A DNA stretch of 64,000 nucleotides from Thysanoteuthis rhombus (lineage: Eukaryota > Mollusca > Cephalopoda > Oegopsida > Thysanoteuthidae): positions 48,014,781 through 48,078,780 of the forward strand of contig OY735202.1 in NCBI GenBank assembly GCA_963457665.1, written 5' to 3'. A program made the translations under genes and the position numbers. The notes below the pieces were generated by a model. That model did no database searches. It saw only the letters and a program-made list of their open reading frames with translations, and had not been told where the DNA came from. Each line of letters starts with the position of its first letter. Positions within the stretch are counted from its first letter, which is position 1. Below are positions 11,098-22,610 of this stretch, piece after piece.

Positions 11098-11170
11098 ACA
11101 GACACGCGGTAATTTCATGTTCTGGTGCACCACGGCTTCTACTTAGAGCTACTAATAATTCGACGTCTCT
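11098..11170 (-). CDS. Hv1/TMEM266-like voltage-sensor gene, exon for end of coiled coil
   Basis: This is a 73-nt exon with acceptor TTTTGCAG and donor GTGAGT, phase 0 to phase 1. It encodes 24 residues, RDVELLVALSRSRGAPEHE and then ITACL, plus one base of a tyrosine codon completed by the next exon. The first residues extend the heptad pattern of the previous exon. The Ser-Arg-Ser-Arg-Gly segment probably ends the helix. Alone the exon would be too short to call. The matching phase on both sides and the continued coiled coil make it credible. Just upstream in the intron (11430-11990) are relics of mariner transposase C termini. Confidence 0.75.
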
Positions 11171-11429
11171 CTGCAAAACATAAAACATATAAGAGATTAG
11201 ACAAGTGTGCTCTCCACTATCACTGTATTTCTGGTTGATTCTCATTAAAAACGGGAAAAAATAAACTTTGACACTTGTGTAATAAAAAAAAGAAAGAAAT
11301 GATATTCGTTAAGAAAGAGAAATCAAAATAGAAACAGTGGTCCAATGATATTTTAAGAATTCCAGCTTATTACAAAAATACCAAAAGAAAAAAATCGCAT
11401 CATGTAGGTAAGTCAATAACTTTATAGCC

Positions 11430-11530
11430 TAATGATAAAAAAAGCTACAACATTTTTTTTACAAAACAAATATTTAATCTTCAACAATCCCATTCCTTGT
11501 CAGTGCAGTTAATTCAAATTTTCATCTTTA
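11430..11530 (-). pseudogene. Mariner transposase C-terminal relic
   Basis: The minus strand reads NCTDKEWDC, a decayed version of the KCIDKxGDYVEK ending of mariner transposases. It is the first of a group of such relics (also near 11865, 18540, 18765 and 37735). No other transposase domain is attached here. Confidence 0.5.
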
Positions 11531-11705
11531 ATCATCAACATCATCACACCACCTTACTTTCTATCGGTCACAACTTCGCATATGATCTGTAGGATCCATG
11601 TTGTGAGTTGTGATGTCCAACGGTTGTCTGACTTCCTCGCAACATGTTCAGCCCATTGACATTTGATTTTTTTAATGGTTTCTATGAAACCTTGGACTTA
11701 TCAAA
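11530..11705 (-). mobile_element. RTE-like retroelement 3' tail
   Basis: ATC triplets at one side (11531-11548) are followed by the antisense of the conserved tail seen elsewhere in the window (HxARMSDNRW...PRDHMRNRGR type coding), including GATCC-ATGTTGTGA and AACATGTTCAGCCCATTG. It is 5'-truncated. Confidence 0.65.
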
Positions 11706-11990
11706 TTACTATATTGTGAAAGTTTGGATCAAAATTCAGGTATAACTGTGTCAGGCTACAGACATTGATCCTCTATAGAATATACGATTCCACACCGATT
11801 AGTTCACGACCCAAGAGTGAAAATATCTATTCTGCACGACACTTTTCAACATAATCTTCTTCCATGTTAATGCACTTGATTTAGCGCTGAATATCAAACA
11901 TCATGCAATGAAAATGCAAGATCAAAATTCAGTTTATAACAATGTGTCAGGCTATGGACCCATTGATATACTCTCACATAATGTTTTCTT
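11700..11990 (-). repeat. Mariner 3' end with its flanking block, two related segments
   Basis: GATCAAAATTCAGGTATAAC and its sibling near 11920 each lead into a GTGTCAGGCTA motif and CATTGAT. Between them, at 11850-11890, the minus strand codes KCINMEEDYVE, a mariner transposase ending. The same arrangement recurs at 18510-18830. Confidence 0.55.
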
Positions 11991-12339
11991 CCGAAAGTAG
12001 GAACTTACTTTTGTGATAATGGCAAGAAAAAAAAAATGAATATTTAGATCACATCTACTCTAATAGTCTTCTCTGATAATGAACAATGTGATTTTCTTGG
12101 TTCGCCATCCGTAACACTTGACTCTTCCACTCAGAGGTGAAAATGTTGCCGATGAAAATAACTCCTACCCACCATTTTGAACTTGAACGAATTCAATTTT
12201 TTTTTTGAAAAAAAAAAAAAAAGAAAAGATAATATCTGTGATACATATGAATATATCTGCGAATTTTAGTTATTGGAATCAACGAATAGATCATAAGAAA
12301 AGAAGAAAAAAAACACACACCAGGGTGCACGTTAATCTT

Positions 12340-12425
12340 ACTGTGTTTTGTTAGTGGATTTAATCCTCGCACGTCGTATAGCAATGATAAGCAAACTGTA
12401 AGTGGGTTCGATTCTCATTGGGTCT
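12340..12425 (+). repeat. tRNA-like SINE module
   Basis: A box-like TAGCAATGATAAGC is followed about 20 bases later by a B box-like GGGTTCGATTCTC. There is no full cloverleaf, so this is a short retroelement piece and not a tRNA gene. Confidence 0.45.
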
Positions 12426-12524
12426 ACCACCATTGATGGTCTGATACAAAACTGATTTGCAAATAAATTGTATGAAAAATGAAAAACAAAAAAAAAACAA
12501 AACAAAAAACAAATCAGAATGCAC

Positions 12525-12600
12525 GCTGTATTGCAGCGGTCAGAGCTAATCTTGTAGGCTGTTGTTAGGAGGTTCGATCCAGTACAGACAGTCAAACACC
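12525..12600 (+). repeat. tRNA-like SINE module
   Basis: GCGGTCAGAGCTAATCTTGT followed by GGAGGTTCGATCC gives an A/B-box-like pair. It lies about 160 bases from the similar module at 12340-12425. Confidence 0.45.
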
Positions 12601-12719
12601 AAGTCATGCTAAGTTACTATACTTTTAAAATGAACAGTGTGACCTTTTTTCTGTCCATAATTTCCATTCATGAGTATCATTTTGCGGAAAAAAATACCCC
12701 ATAGCTATTATCTGTGACA

Positions 12720-12965
12720 ATGGATTCTGTAACGGCAAGACGCGAAGAATGATTCACTCGGTCATTATGCCGGCAACGCTCACATGGTACGCACGCTCAC
12801 AATAATATTTCTCAGTCGACTGAGTAACCCCATCAGAGAGTGTATGTTCATGAATACACATTAAGGTTACCCCTGATTGGTTGCCAAGTTACATGAAGGC
12901 TGCATCGTTGGTTCTTATTCGAAATGGCCGGATTCTCTTCAGACAGACCTTGTACACCAGAGGAA
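12720..12965 (+). repeat. Dispersed DNA-transposon-like family, copy 1
   Basis: Shares ordered motifs with 30225-30620 and 55540-56055: TCACTCGGTCA, CTGAGTAAxCCCAxxxGAG, a CACATTAAGGTT box, TTGGTTxCCAAGTTACAT, GAAATGGCCGGATTCT and CAGACCT. No open transposase frame. Confidence 0.6.
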
Positions 12966-14581
12966 AAAACAAAATAAACCAGATTTTGTATTAACCGAGT
13001 GTTATTTACATGGTGAAATATAGGCAGGTCTCTATCTCCTTCTTCATATTCTAGACGTAACTAGAACATCCATTCCTTTACATAAGGAATCACGTAAGCG
13101 ATGAGCTATTTTTATTGAGTCCTCGTGTGGGATAAATACAAATTTGAGAAGAAACATTAAGACTGCGATCTGACTATCATTAAAATCCTTTCCTCTCATT
13201 TCATCGACTCTCCGATTTATTCGTCTTTCACTTACTACCTTACATTAGCATCTTGAAAGACCTGGGGTATATCGTATATCATAGCGTCATATACGCTGGT
13301 TTTATGTAGTTTGGAGGGCACAAAGACATATTTGAATTCAAGTGTCACCAGGACCTTCACTTGGATTAGTATATGCCTGTTTATAATCACATTCCTGTAT
13401 TTTGCATTGAAGAATCGAATTCAATAAGCTTTGTATTAAGACTCACCACGTTCTCAGACTACAAATCACCTGTGTCTTTCGTTACTCATGAATTTTAATG
13501 TAAATGATTATATCTGGCATTTGTTCGAAATTCCGGGGAAAATATCTTAAGAGTTATGGTGTTTGTGGGAAAAACTGGCTCATTCGACGTGAAAGCAAAT
13601 GCAGCCATTTTCTTACAGTATTTATTCATGAGAGCTAGTCAAAGTGGAAGTAAATACAAATAAAATTGTAAGGTAGATTATCATTAGCAAACGCAGTTAT
13701 ATCACCTTATTCGGTCGAACATACGTAAACAAATGCTTCCAGAATGTAAATATTGCTTTAAATATCATTCGATGATTCAATAATTGAATCAACAAAGAAG
13801 CATACATTTTTCATTAATTACTATTTTGTTACCAGTTGTACTCTATTGCTAAGTAAATCTTAAAGGTCATGATGAGTTGTTTTTGTTCCTTCTATCTTAT
13901 CTGCCAAGCATTGCTGATCAAGGTTTCTCTGCTCAACCAAGTACATTCACGTTCATTGAGTAATTAAGGCAAGCAGTTCTGGTTTTACATTATTAAATGT
14001 GATTATAAATTGCGTTATATCATATTGAAAATCTTGTTTGAAATGATCTCCCGTTATTGCACGATGAATATATCATTTGGCCCAGATAACGTGATTAGAA
14101 AAAGAGCAATTAAAGAAAATGGTCCTATTGCAGGAATCTCACATAATCAAATATGCAATAATATGCAAAATTTCTGTATATTTTGAAGCTATTGTGAGTA
14201 TTTTATCCGTTTGAATATGAACAGCGATTCAAATAAAATGTTCTCTCAAATAATGAATTAGATAATGAATAATGATCAATATTTGTTCGTAATTATTAGA
14301 TGAGGTCTCTTTTAACCAAGAGACTACCAATAAATCCTACACTGGCCATTACAAACTTATTAAGAGGATAATAATCACATGGCTAGTTACTAAACTTATT
14401 TACCATTTCTCAATTTTGAGAGTACTTTGCAGGACAGTTTTTTTCTGATTTTTACATAATATTCTTGAAAAATATTTGAAGGACAGCTACTTTCTTTTGT
14501 TGCGTGTGTCATGAAACTGAATGAATTCGTGATAGATAGCACTTCATACGATTTTACAGAAATATTGTTTTTACCACTTAC

Positions 14582-14697
14582 CGTAATTTCATTAATAAGC
14601 GCTTGTAATTTGATAATTTTCATATCCGCTTTTTTCTTGGATTTCCTAACTGTCATTATTTCGATATGGTGTTTCCGGTTGACTGTCATCAGGAAAC
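14582..14697 (-). CDS. Hv1/TMEM266-like voltage-sensor gene, exon for end of S4 and start of coiled coil
   Basis: This is a 116-nt exon preceded by a strong acceptor (TCAAATCTTCTTCAG) and followed by GTAAGT. It takes one base from the S4 exon to make a serine codon and ends in phase 0. The peptide runs SFLMTVNRKHHIE, then a very basic stretch (RKSKKKADMK), then IIKLQALINEIT. This is where Hv1 and TMEM266 proteins pass from S4 into a cytoplasmic coiled coil, which makes Hv1 dimeric. Hydrophobic residues fall in a/d spacing (I, L, I, I) and the pattern continues across the splice junction into the next exon (V, L). That continuity is independent support for both exons. No stop occurs in the frame. 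Confidence 0.85.
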
Positions 14698-15734
14698 CTG
14701 AAGAAGATTTGAAAGAAAAGATTAGATTAGGGATGTCAACTAAGGTGGGACATATATAATGTAAGTTTACAGCATGTGAGTCAGATAGCATAACAATAAG
14801 TAATTTGTGATTACATATTCGGTGAGCAATATGGTAGTAAGAAATGTGGATTTATTCTACAATCGTGCTTGCGTGAAGCTCCTAAAAACAAATAAACGTG
14901 TGTCTGGAGGCCACCTGTTCGACGCCCCTGGTTTAGATGATTATGTAACAGGGAGTATTTATCCATGTCAGTCTGTCTGTGTCAGCTTTTTAAAAAAAAT
15001 TTACAATGTAATGTTTTTACAAAACAAGTAGAAAAAATATGCCCAAATTTAAAAAAAAGTGTCATGGGGCATTTACAGACCAGGCTCGTGTTTATATTGC
15101 GAAGAGGCAGTTTGGTCTAACATAATTGATTATACAACGATTGTAACTTTTCTGTACTTTTTCAAAGCTATTGAAATAATCCACTTATTTGAATATAAAC
15201 TTGAATTTAGGAAAATTCTATTTGTTTGCTGTTAATACTTATTGGTTGCTGTTAGAGTAGACCCCCGTATAGATCTATCTAGCTCGTCCCAAGTTGGTTA
15301 TTGCATTCTCTTTAAAAGGAACATGATCACACAAACAATTTTAATTATAGAGATTTCATAAAATTAAATAAGGGGATGTGTGTGTACCCACCATGGTCGG
15401 GCCTGTGCACACCCTTGGGCAGGCCAACATACAACCTCAGGCTGGCTTACGTCCACCCAACTATACCCAAAGAGAGTTAATTTTCCGCAAAACTGAGTAC
15501 TCATGAGCTCACTTGAGGCGTTAGCAGTTCGCACGTCAAAGCAGGCCATCAGATCTGAATAGTGAGTATGTTTTATTGAAGCGTTTCAGTTGGAGAAAGA
15601 TTAACACACCCATTGAACTCTTTACTTATTCAAATGATTCTGGGGTTGCTCAATTCGCAACTGAGTGACATCGGTCTTTATAATTATCACATTCTGTCGA
15701 ATATAAATTGCCCATCTACTAATACTTAATAGTA

Positions 15735-16110
15735 TCGACACACACACACACACACAGAGCTAGCTCGCTAACCATTACTCGATGGCGAAGCGCCATACTG
15801 ATATTTACTGGGCTTAGCTTAGTCCAGTACAAAGCCACCAGTGAGTATCGGACAAAGTAGAATCAATGAGACAAACTTGCGAACCGTTACTCTAAGTTGA
15901 TATTTAATCAGTGTAGACTAATATGACACATGGCCACAAGCATTGAGTACGCAATGAGGATCGAATTCACTAAAGTCCTAATGGTCCTCGAGTCTTTATG
16001 GCAAACCATTACTCCTCGGTGAGGTATTCTAAGGATCTTTATCAAGTTTAGCTTAGAATGGCGAAAGATAATAAGTGTTGACGAGGATTGAGATCACTGA
16101 AGCTGTTATT
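15735..16110. repeat. Array of short SINE-like units
   Basis: Motifs recur about every 110-130 bases: AACCATTACTC, GGTGAGG or GATGGCGAAG, CTTAGCTTAG, and a GAGGATCGAATTCAC-type box. The same motif set occurs at 28670-28800, 29395-29530, 39360-39580 and, in the other orientation, 60830-61830. Confidence 0.55.
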
Positions 16111-16395
16111 CGCTAACTGTGACCAATAGCTTTTGGCAGCATTCAATGTTGGCGATGATCAATAAGATGGAAAAAGGGGTGATTAATGAAGAAGCTACTT
16201 CTGTCGTCTTTTGTTGGGCAGTGTTCATCGAAAAGAAGTAAATGAAAGTAAATTTCAGCCCTCTAACTCAACTGGTGCAGCCAACACGCGCAATACGTAC
16301 ATAGCAAGCAAGGGAGCAAGCCAGCCAACCAGACCAGTTTAACAACTGAAGAAACCCATGATGGCAGTTTTGGTTGACGGTTTCTAAAGTGAAGG
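16110..16395 (+). repeat. Dispersed repeat family D, copy at 16 kb
   Basis: Ordered motifs GGGGTGATTAATGAAG, CGTCTTTTGTTGGGCAGTG, CCTCTAACTCAACTGGTGCA, and GATGGCAGTTTTGGTTGACG match the copies at 56270-56745 and 57030-57500. CTCAACTGGTGCAGCC resembles a tRNA A box, so a SINE origin is possible. Confidence 0.6.
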
Positions 16396-16939
16396 TTTCT
16401 GTTCAAGCGATTTTATTTCGGTTGCTGAAGTCCGAATTTCTCTCTGGCGCCTGGTATACGCCTGATTGGATTGGCATATAAATGGCGTAGACAAACGCGC
16501 CCACTAGCATTGGGGAAGCATGCATATAAAGATATAGGATGGCCCGATTGAAATAGTTAACGAAATTCCGAATGAAAGTAGGTGCGCTCAAAGATTCAAA
16601 GCAAAAAGTAAAAAAAATCTGCCTGTGTTTTTCAATTTTTATTCTGTCCTTTGTAGATGAGCTGCTTCAGTTTGTACTGTATTTCAACGACGTTCATTAT
16701 GCATTCTTACAATATGAGCGAATTGTTCCCCAGCCGGACACAGATTACATAAAATCCATTCAAATCGCATCTAAAAGTTGATTCATTTTTCATAAACCTT
16801 GACAGAAAGGATAAGAATTAGAGAATATGCTGATTTAAAAAATGATTTTCGTCCATTCAGAAAGAGAAAAAAAAATTGTTTCCTTTCTGTCTGAGGGATT
16901 ATCATTACAAATAAGTATTTTCGGTCTGTTGCCCATATC

Positions 16940-17180
16940 TCAGTTAATCTTTTGAACACAGCGTTTTGGTGATTGTACCCTACGGCCTTCTTCACTGTTT
17001 TGACCTAACAATTGCTTCCAGCCGAGATTAGACAACGGAATGGAAACATTCCGTTCTCAGGCCTCGTCGGCGACGACCTCTCGTCTCGGGTTTCCGAAAT
17101 ATCACCACTTGCAACACCCAACTGAAGAAGGCCGTTGGGTACAACGCCCGAAACGTTGCTTTCAAAAGATGATCTGAGAC
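16940..17180. repeat. Foldback with about 55-bp arms
   Basis: The reverse complement of 16942-16996 (GTGAAGAAGGCCGTAGGGTA, then CACCAAAACGCTGTGTTCAA) matches 17121-17178 (CTGAAGAAGGCCGTTGGGTA, then CGCCCGAAACGTTGCTTTCA) with a few mismatches. The 120-bp interior includes a perfect small hairpin, ACGGAATG-GAAA-CATTCCGT (17035-17054). GC content is higher than in the surroundings. Confidence 0.75.
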
Positions 17181-18251
17181 GAAGAAAACAATCTGAAAAC
17201 ACTTATACAGGAGAAATATTTCTGTTCTTAAAAAAAATTAATTCAACTATGAAAAATCAAAGGAAATTCAGATAAACACTTGATACACCCTCATCTAAAA
17301 ATATACGGAAATTCAGATAGTTATTGAAATTTGATGAAACTGTTTGAACTTATTGCATCAGTGACTGAATATTATTTATCAAAAGTTCTTGCAAAACATT
17401 GCTGGAATATTTTTCTTTAATGCAAACACATCATACCTTTGGAGAATTTCAGTAGAATACTGCATAATCGTTAATAACCTCTAGATATTTCAACAGAGAA
17501 TCTAAATCACTTTCTTTGCAGAAATCAGCTCGCTGAGGTCAAGATCATTCGATGAATTGATAAATATAAAAGTGGACAAAAACTAAAATATAACTTTGTT
17601 TTGCAATTTTTTTTGTTTTATTTTTTAAATTATAGATTTGTGATGTGTAAAGACAGTATTTATCTACGCTTATTTTGATATAATTTTTCAAAAATTAAAG
17701 AAAAAAAATGAATTGAAGTTCTGCCCTTGACGGCGAGTGATAAATTGTTTTCAAATAATTACGGTGTGTTAATGACCAAGAAATGAAAGAATACATAAAT
17801 AATCATGATCTGCTATGATTTTAATAGATATTTTTCGTGAACGAGAATGAATACTTAACATGTGAAGAGGCTCTGTTACGCAATAACCAGATTATTTCCC
17901 CTCAAACATTGACAGCTTGTCAGTACGACTATTAAGACGTTTCTTGACAGGTTCAAGCCGTTTTGTATAATTTTCCGGCGCTGACAGATATTAGTAATTT
18001 TATATCCGTTCCGACAGTCGTAGTATGGAATGGAGAAACGTTATCTATAGCTGTCATCATCCACCACCTGGACGAAGTCTATGAGTTTACATAACAGAAG
18101 GCGTTTCTATTTTTTCTCTCCAGATTTTGAATAGTTGTTGCTTGATTCTGTATCAGAATATTAACAGAAAGATAGATTGACAAAAAATGTAGGAACTGGA
18201 ATGAAGCATCACTTAATAACAGAAAGAAGTTTGAAAAGGTGAAACACTTAC

Positions 18252-18390
18252 TGTTTACAATCCGAACAACTCGCCAAGGGAGCAACAAAACCAGAATAGT
18301 GCTGGCGTCTTTACCCGTCTCATACCACTGACTATCGAGGAATACGAAATCAAGCGCAAATGATGCCATTACAATGAACGCATCGAAGAC
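18252..18390 (-). CDS. Hv1/TMEM266-like voltage-sensor gene, exon for S3 and most of S4
   Basis: This is a 139-nt exon, phase 0 at its start and phase 1 at its end, bounded by TTCCAG and GTAAGT. It encodes 46 residues starting VFDAFIVMASFALDF and ending LPWRVVRIVN. Known family features seen here: an aspartate in VFDA at the start of S3, a second aspartate in the S3 core (ALDF), then S4 with Trp, Arg, Arg and Asn in the spacing W-R-x-x-R-x-x-N. Proton channels normally carry three S4 arginines (RxxRxxRxxN). The position of the first arginine is leucine here, followed by proline just before the tryptophan. The S3-S4 loop (DSQWYETGKDAS) has no histidine, although human Hv1 has a zinc-binding one there. 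The fold assignment is strong. Whether it conducts protons or is a sensor without a pore cannot be told from sequence. Confidence 0.88.
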
Positions 18391-18399
18391 CTGGAAGAC

Positions 18400-18830
18400 A
18401 ATAGAAAAACAAATTCAGATTAGACAACTCTTTTTTCTTCTTCTCTCTATCAACATATAGGTCAATCTGTAGCCTAATTATCGAAATAGAATTCATTCAA
18501 AGAAAAAGGAAATCTATATTTCAGCATAATCTCAATCCTGTTCAATGCTCTTAATTCAGCAGTGAATATTAATCAGATAGATCGAACATGTATTTATTGT
18601 GGTAATTTCTGATCAAATTCGAGCTGATAACTGCGTGTCAGGCAGCGGTCTTATTGATCTCTTTTCGTATATACGTGCCTTTGTACATTCAATTAATCCA
18701 TAGCCTAATGATAGAAAAACATTTGTTTTACACAGTAAATATTTATTTTTCAACATAAACCCATTTTTTGTCAATGCACTTCCTCTCGTATATCGAACAT
18801 TATACAATGAAGATTTTTAGATCAAAATCC
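18400..18830 (-). repeat. Two mariner 3'-end relics next to the S3/S4 exon
   Basis: Minus-strand coding traces are KSIEQD, a stop, and DYAE at 18510-18560, and KCIDKKWVYVEK followed by a stop at 18740-18790. Both lie beside the GATCAAA...GTGTCAGGC block also seen at 11700-11990. Confidence 0.55.
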
Positions 18831-18942
18831 AAGCAAAAATTACGGACAATGACTCACTTTCATTTCTCTCCACCCGCCCCATCTCTCTATGATAAAATCA
18901 TTTCTACACTTACACCTGCCTGTACGTCTTATTCATACATAC

Positions 18943-18984
18943 GCACACACACACACACACACACACACATGCATATATATATAT
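18943..18984 (+). repeat. CA and TA microsatellite
   Basis: A CA run followed by GCATATATATATATA. Confidence 0.9.
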
Positions 18985-19228
18985 AGCAAAGCTAGCAATA
19001 AATAATAATGTTATTTCCGATAGGGAGTTTCTTTTCACCCACCCTATATCTATACAGGACTGACCATAGTTACTGTCAACGTGGTCAGGTACCAAGGGCA
19101 CCAAGTGCTAGGGACGCCTCTGATATGTCTGACACGATGCGAATTTCCAAATAAGAATGGGAAACATGATAGATTAAACAGAATGTCAATATAAGGAAAT
19201 TCCCTGATTTTTCAGAAATATTTGACAA

Positions 19229-19570
19229 TTCATCATCATCATCATCATCATCATCGTCATCATCATCATCATCATCATCATCTTTTAACGTCTGTCGTTG
19301 GACAATAGACCTTCCCCAGGATTCGTCACACTTCTCTATCGTGGGCGTCGCAGAGCCAGTATTTTCTAAATTTGTCCAGTTGATCTCTCCATCTTGTATT
19401 CTCTCGGCCTCGGTTTCGCATGTGATCTCTGGGGATCCATGTTGTGAGTCGTGATGTCCATAACTCCCGTCTCTGACTCCCGTTTTCTTCCTTATATACT
19501 TTTGCTGTCTTGTGATCTCTCCATGTGAAGTTGAGCACGATTCTCTCATGTGCACGCTGCATGCTTCTCA
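19229..19570 (-). mobile_element. RTE-like retroelement 3' tail with ATC repeat
   Basis: An ATC run (19231-19282) is the simple-sequence tail. Beyond it the minus strand encodes pieces of the conserved RTE C terminus: QRAHERIVLNFTWRDHKTAK, WTSRLTTWIPRDHMRNRGR, NTRWRDQLDKFRKYWLCDAH and ILGK-type endings, split between two frames. The longest complete version of this ending is the plus-strand copy at 35676-36146. Confidence 0.85.
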
Positions 19571-20039
19571 GGGATAGAGCGCTCAGATTAGGGGGAGGTA
19601 AATGGGATGGGGCATAATGTATTATTATCATAAACTTTTCATCCCTGTATATTTATTTTTCTTATATTTATCAGGAACCCTAGCGCCAACCCTGTATATC
19701 TAATATATCTTTCAGTTTTTATCATTATTTTTAGCATCGCTGCCATCGATGTGGTTGAATAAACAAAAACGCATGCACACAGATATATCACTGTTGTTAT
19801 CGATATCTCGTTTGTAATAGATATTCTCGGCTTGAATTAATAATGTAAAGCTATGAGGAATCTTTTGATCTATCAAATAACCGTGTATTCTTGTACTCGA
19901 CTAAAATAAGCTGAATGTGGTATAAATAGAGACATACTGAAGCCAGTATGCTTAAAACGTTAAGCATGCAATCAATGCATAATACCAGCTACGGCGCCTG
20001 AGTGTAAAACCTGGAAATTTTCAGAACTACTGGAAAACC

Positions 20040-20096
20040 GACTCAGAAATCGCTCAGTGGGCAATGGAAAGATCAATTCTTGGCATAACTCTTACA

Positions 20097-20180
<84 letters not shown>

Positions 20181-20440
20181 GGGGGGAACCAGGGTGAAGG
20201 ATATCGTACAAGAAATCAAGAAACAAAAAAAGGAGATGGGCAGGGCACATAAGGAGAAGAAGGGACAACAGATTGAGTAGGAGGTTAACTGATAGGTACC
20301 CGTGGGACAGTGGGAAAAACAGAGAGATGAGAGAGAAAAGTTTGCCAGTAAGATATGGCAAGGATTAGCGCAAACACTTTGAAGGAGATGGGAAAGATCT
20401 TTTCCAACTGTAGAATTATAACGACTGATGATGATGAAAG
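20040..20440 (+). mobile_element. RTE-like retroelement 3' end of a second subfamily, split by a microsatellite
   Basis: Coding traces run WAMERSILGITLTIRE, then after the microsatellite GYRTRNQET in one frame, and RWAGHIRRRRDNRLSRRLTD and RYPWDSGK in another. The order fits the end of an RTE-type polyprotein (AMER-LGI-L, EIKKQK, RWAGH-RR-DNRW, PRD). GA and GACA repeats occupy the place of the segment after GI-L. Confidence 0.7.
20099..20181 (+). repeat. GA then GACA compound microsatellite
   Basis: GA from 20100 to about 20144, then GACA to 20180, inside a retroelement-derived reading frame. The frame reads RERERE then QTDRQTDR and stays open through the repeat. Confidence 0.95.
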
Positions 20441-22239
20441 TTTGATATGACTGCTTTGACAAAACATGTCACAATCTTGAAAATGAGAAAAAAAGAGAGC
20501 AACTTGTCCGAGTTTAAAAAACAAAACAACAAATCCTGAGTGATGAGAAGGTAATGGCTATTCTCATAATAATTAGAACGTTGGTATAAATTTGGAAGAC
20601 CGCAAAGACAACCGCAAAGACAACTTCGTCAGTTATGAATCTGCACAAATAGAGGGCAAAAATATTGAAAAAATATTAGAATAGATTATCTGCTTCATTC
20701 TGTATGAGATTTGTCTATCCAAATAGATGTTGAATTTCTATATTAAAATTTATACGAAAAAAAAAACGATTATAATTTCATATCAGCATTTCTCTCGGCT
20801 CAAAAGTTACGTATCTTCTACTGGTGTTAGAGGTTAATGTTCGACCTCAGGTGAAAAGCCATTTTATCTACCAAAACTTTGCTTAGTCTGACACAGAACA
20901 TAAATAGTGTGACATTCATGAGAATCAAACGTGATAAACTGGCGAATTGGTCCGCAAGGCAAATTCGATAACCATCGCTCCATAGCTGGCGCCCGACTCA
21001 ATCCAAAAAGCTCAATTTTGAATGCTGATTCTTCGACAAACTGGCCCCTCCTCTTGAATTATTAGTATAACAAGTATTCCTTTTTCATTTGACCTCATAT
21101 TCTACAAGCTAAGCTTATCGAATGATAATGATTTAAAAAGTGGAGCCATACCAAGGAACACAATTCTCCCTCAGTCTTTCTATCTTCACCCTCTTTTCTC
21201 TATCTTCTACCCCCCTCTCCATCTCCGGTTTTACTTGGGTGTCCATGCTATCGAAAAGCTCGGGAAATGTGAGCAGCGCTCACTAACCAAATGGATATGT
21301 AGTTTCCACTGGTTCCTTTGATTTAGATGGTGGAAACTAGGTGTTAGAGTAAGGAATGTTTTGATGGTCAAATTCCTAAACCCTCTTGGTAGCTCCTTGC
21401 ATACATGGATGAGCTCGATTCTTTTTTAAACATTTACCTAACTACCAATGTATCACCTATCCCCCACTCTTGAGTGAATGTCTGATCTAAAGTAGAGAAT
21501 TGTTTCGGCCCCTTGGATTATCTCTGCAGACTCTCCTTCCATATTGCTTAATTGAGGATCAGAAAGTTCCTTGATATCAGCGGCCACTTATAGTGTGTCA
21601 TTCGTTCTCAGAGAGATCTTAAGCCATATTCTGAAATGTTAGGGGTCGGACAAACACCTACAATACTAAGTGTGACACGGGGCGAGACTTATGGCACACT
21701 AAGTAAGAAGCTCATTCAGTCTGATACTAGAAACTAAATCGATCTGACACTATAACGCTTTTACTTGAATCACGAGCGGTAACCTCGCGTTCATTTTGTG
21801 TCAAATAAAGCAAAACAAGATTCCCCCCATTGAAGTACCAGAGAATCGTATGCCAGGATTTCTATCTCGAAGTCATTCTTGTTGATTTCATTTTGAGGCT
21901 GATCTCATACCCACCCCAAGATCATTTTGTCTATGTGAGCATGTATTTTGCAAGATAATCGATAATTAGGATCCTAGAACACACGGTCGGTGAGTTTTCC
22001 CCGTCATTTTTTTCTTAAGAGTGTTCAATTTATTTTCTACAGCTTTATGATCGTTTTCAATAGCTTGCAAGAGTGAAAACTGCAGCTGCGAGTTAAAATG
22101 GCTGACGCAATAGAATGGAGCTTTCCTTTGATTCGAATGTGACAATTCATGCATTCAGGCATATATTCATGTACGCAATACATATGCAGAGGCAATAACA
22201 GGAATTCATACATATTGTGCATGCAAACCTTATATATGT

Positions 22240-22345
22240 ATATGTATATATATGCGTGTGTGTGTGTGAGTGTACGTGTGTGCATAAGTATGCGTAAATT
22301 GAATTCTAATACATATATATATGTACATACATAAAATGATATACG
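22240..22345 (+). repeat. TA/TG-rich simple sequence
   Basis: Short TATATG and GTGTGTGT runs, degenerate. Confidence 0.7.
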
Positions 22346-22459
22346 CATATTTATCAGCTCATAATGGGCACATATTATGCTCACAATGTATCAACAAATA
22401 TAACAACAAAAATAATGTAGATGTACGTGTTACTAATGTGCGTGTGTGAAAAAATCTCT

Positions 22460-22610
<151 letters not shown>

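Larger units (their letters stand above)
11171..14581. other. Intron between the coiled-coil exons
   Basis: Besides the mariner and RTE relics and tRNA-like modules listed separately, the stretch 12970-14580 is AT-rich unique-looking sequence in which no exon, RNA gene or strong repeat was recognised. Confidence 0.6.
14698..18251. other. Intron between the S4 exon and the first coiled-coil exon
   Basis: Contains a short CA run (15739-15757), an array of tRNA-like units (15735-16110), a dispersed repeat (16110-16390) and a foldback (16940-17180). Sequence at 17220-18050 is AT-rich with nothing recognised. Confidence 0.6.

Noticed and set aside
15735..15760. Possible CRISPR-like spacing of repeats near 15.7-16.1 kb
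   Set aside because: The repeats are diverged SINE-like units of over 100 bp in a eukaryotic intron; no short identical repeats with unique spacers occur anywhere in the window.
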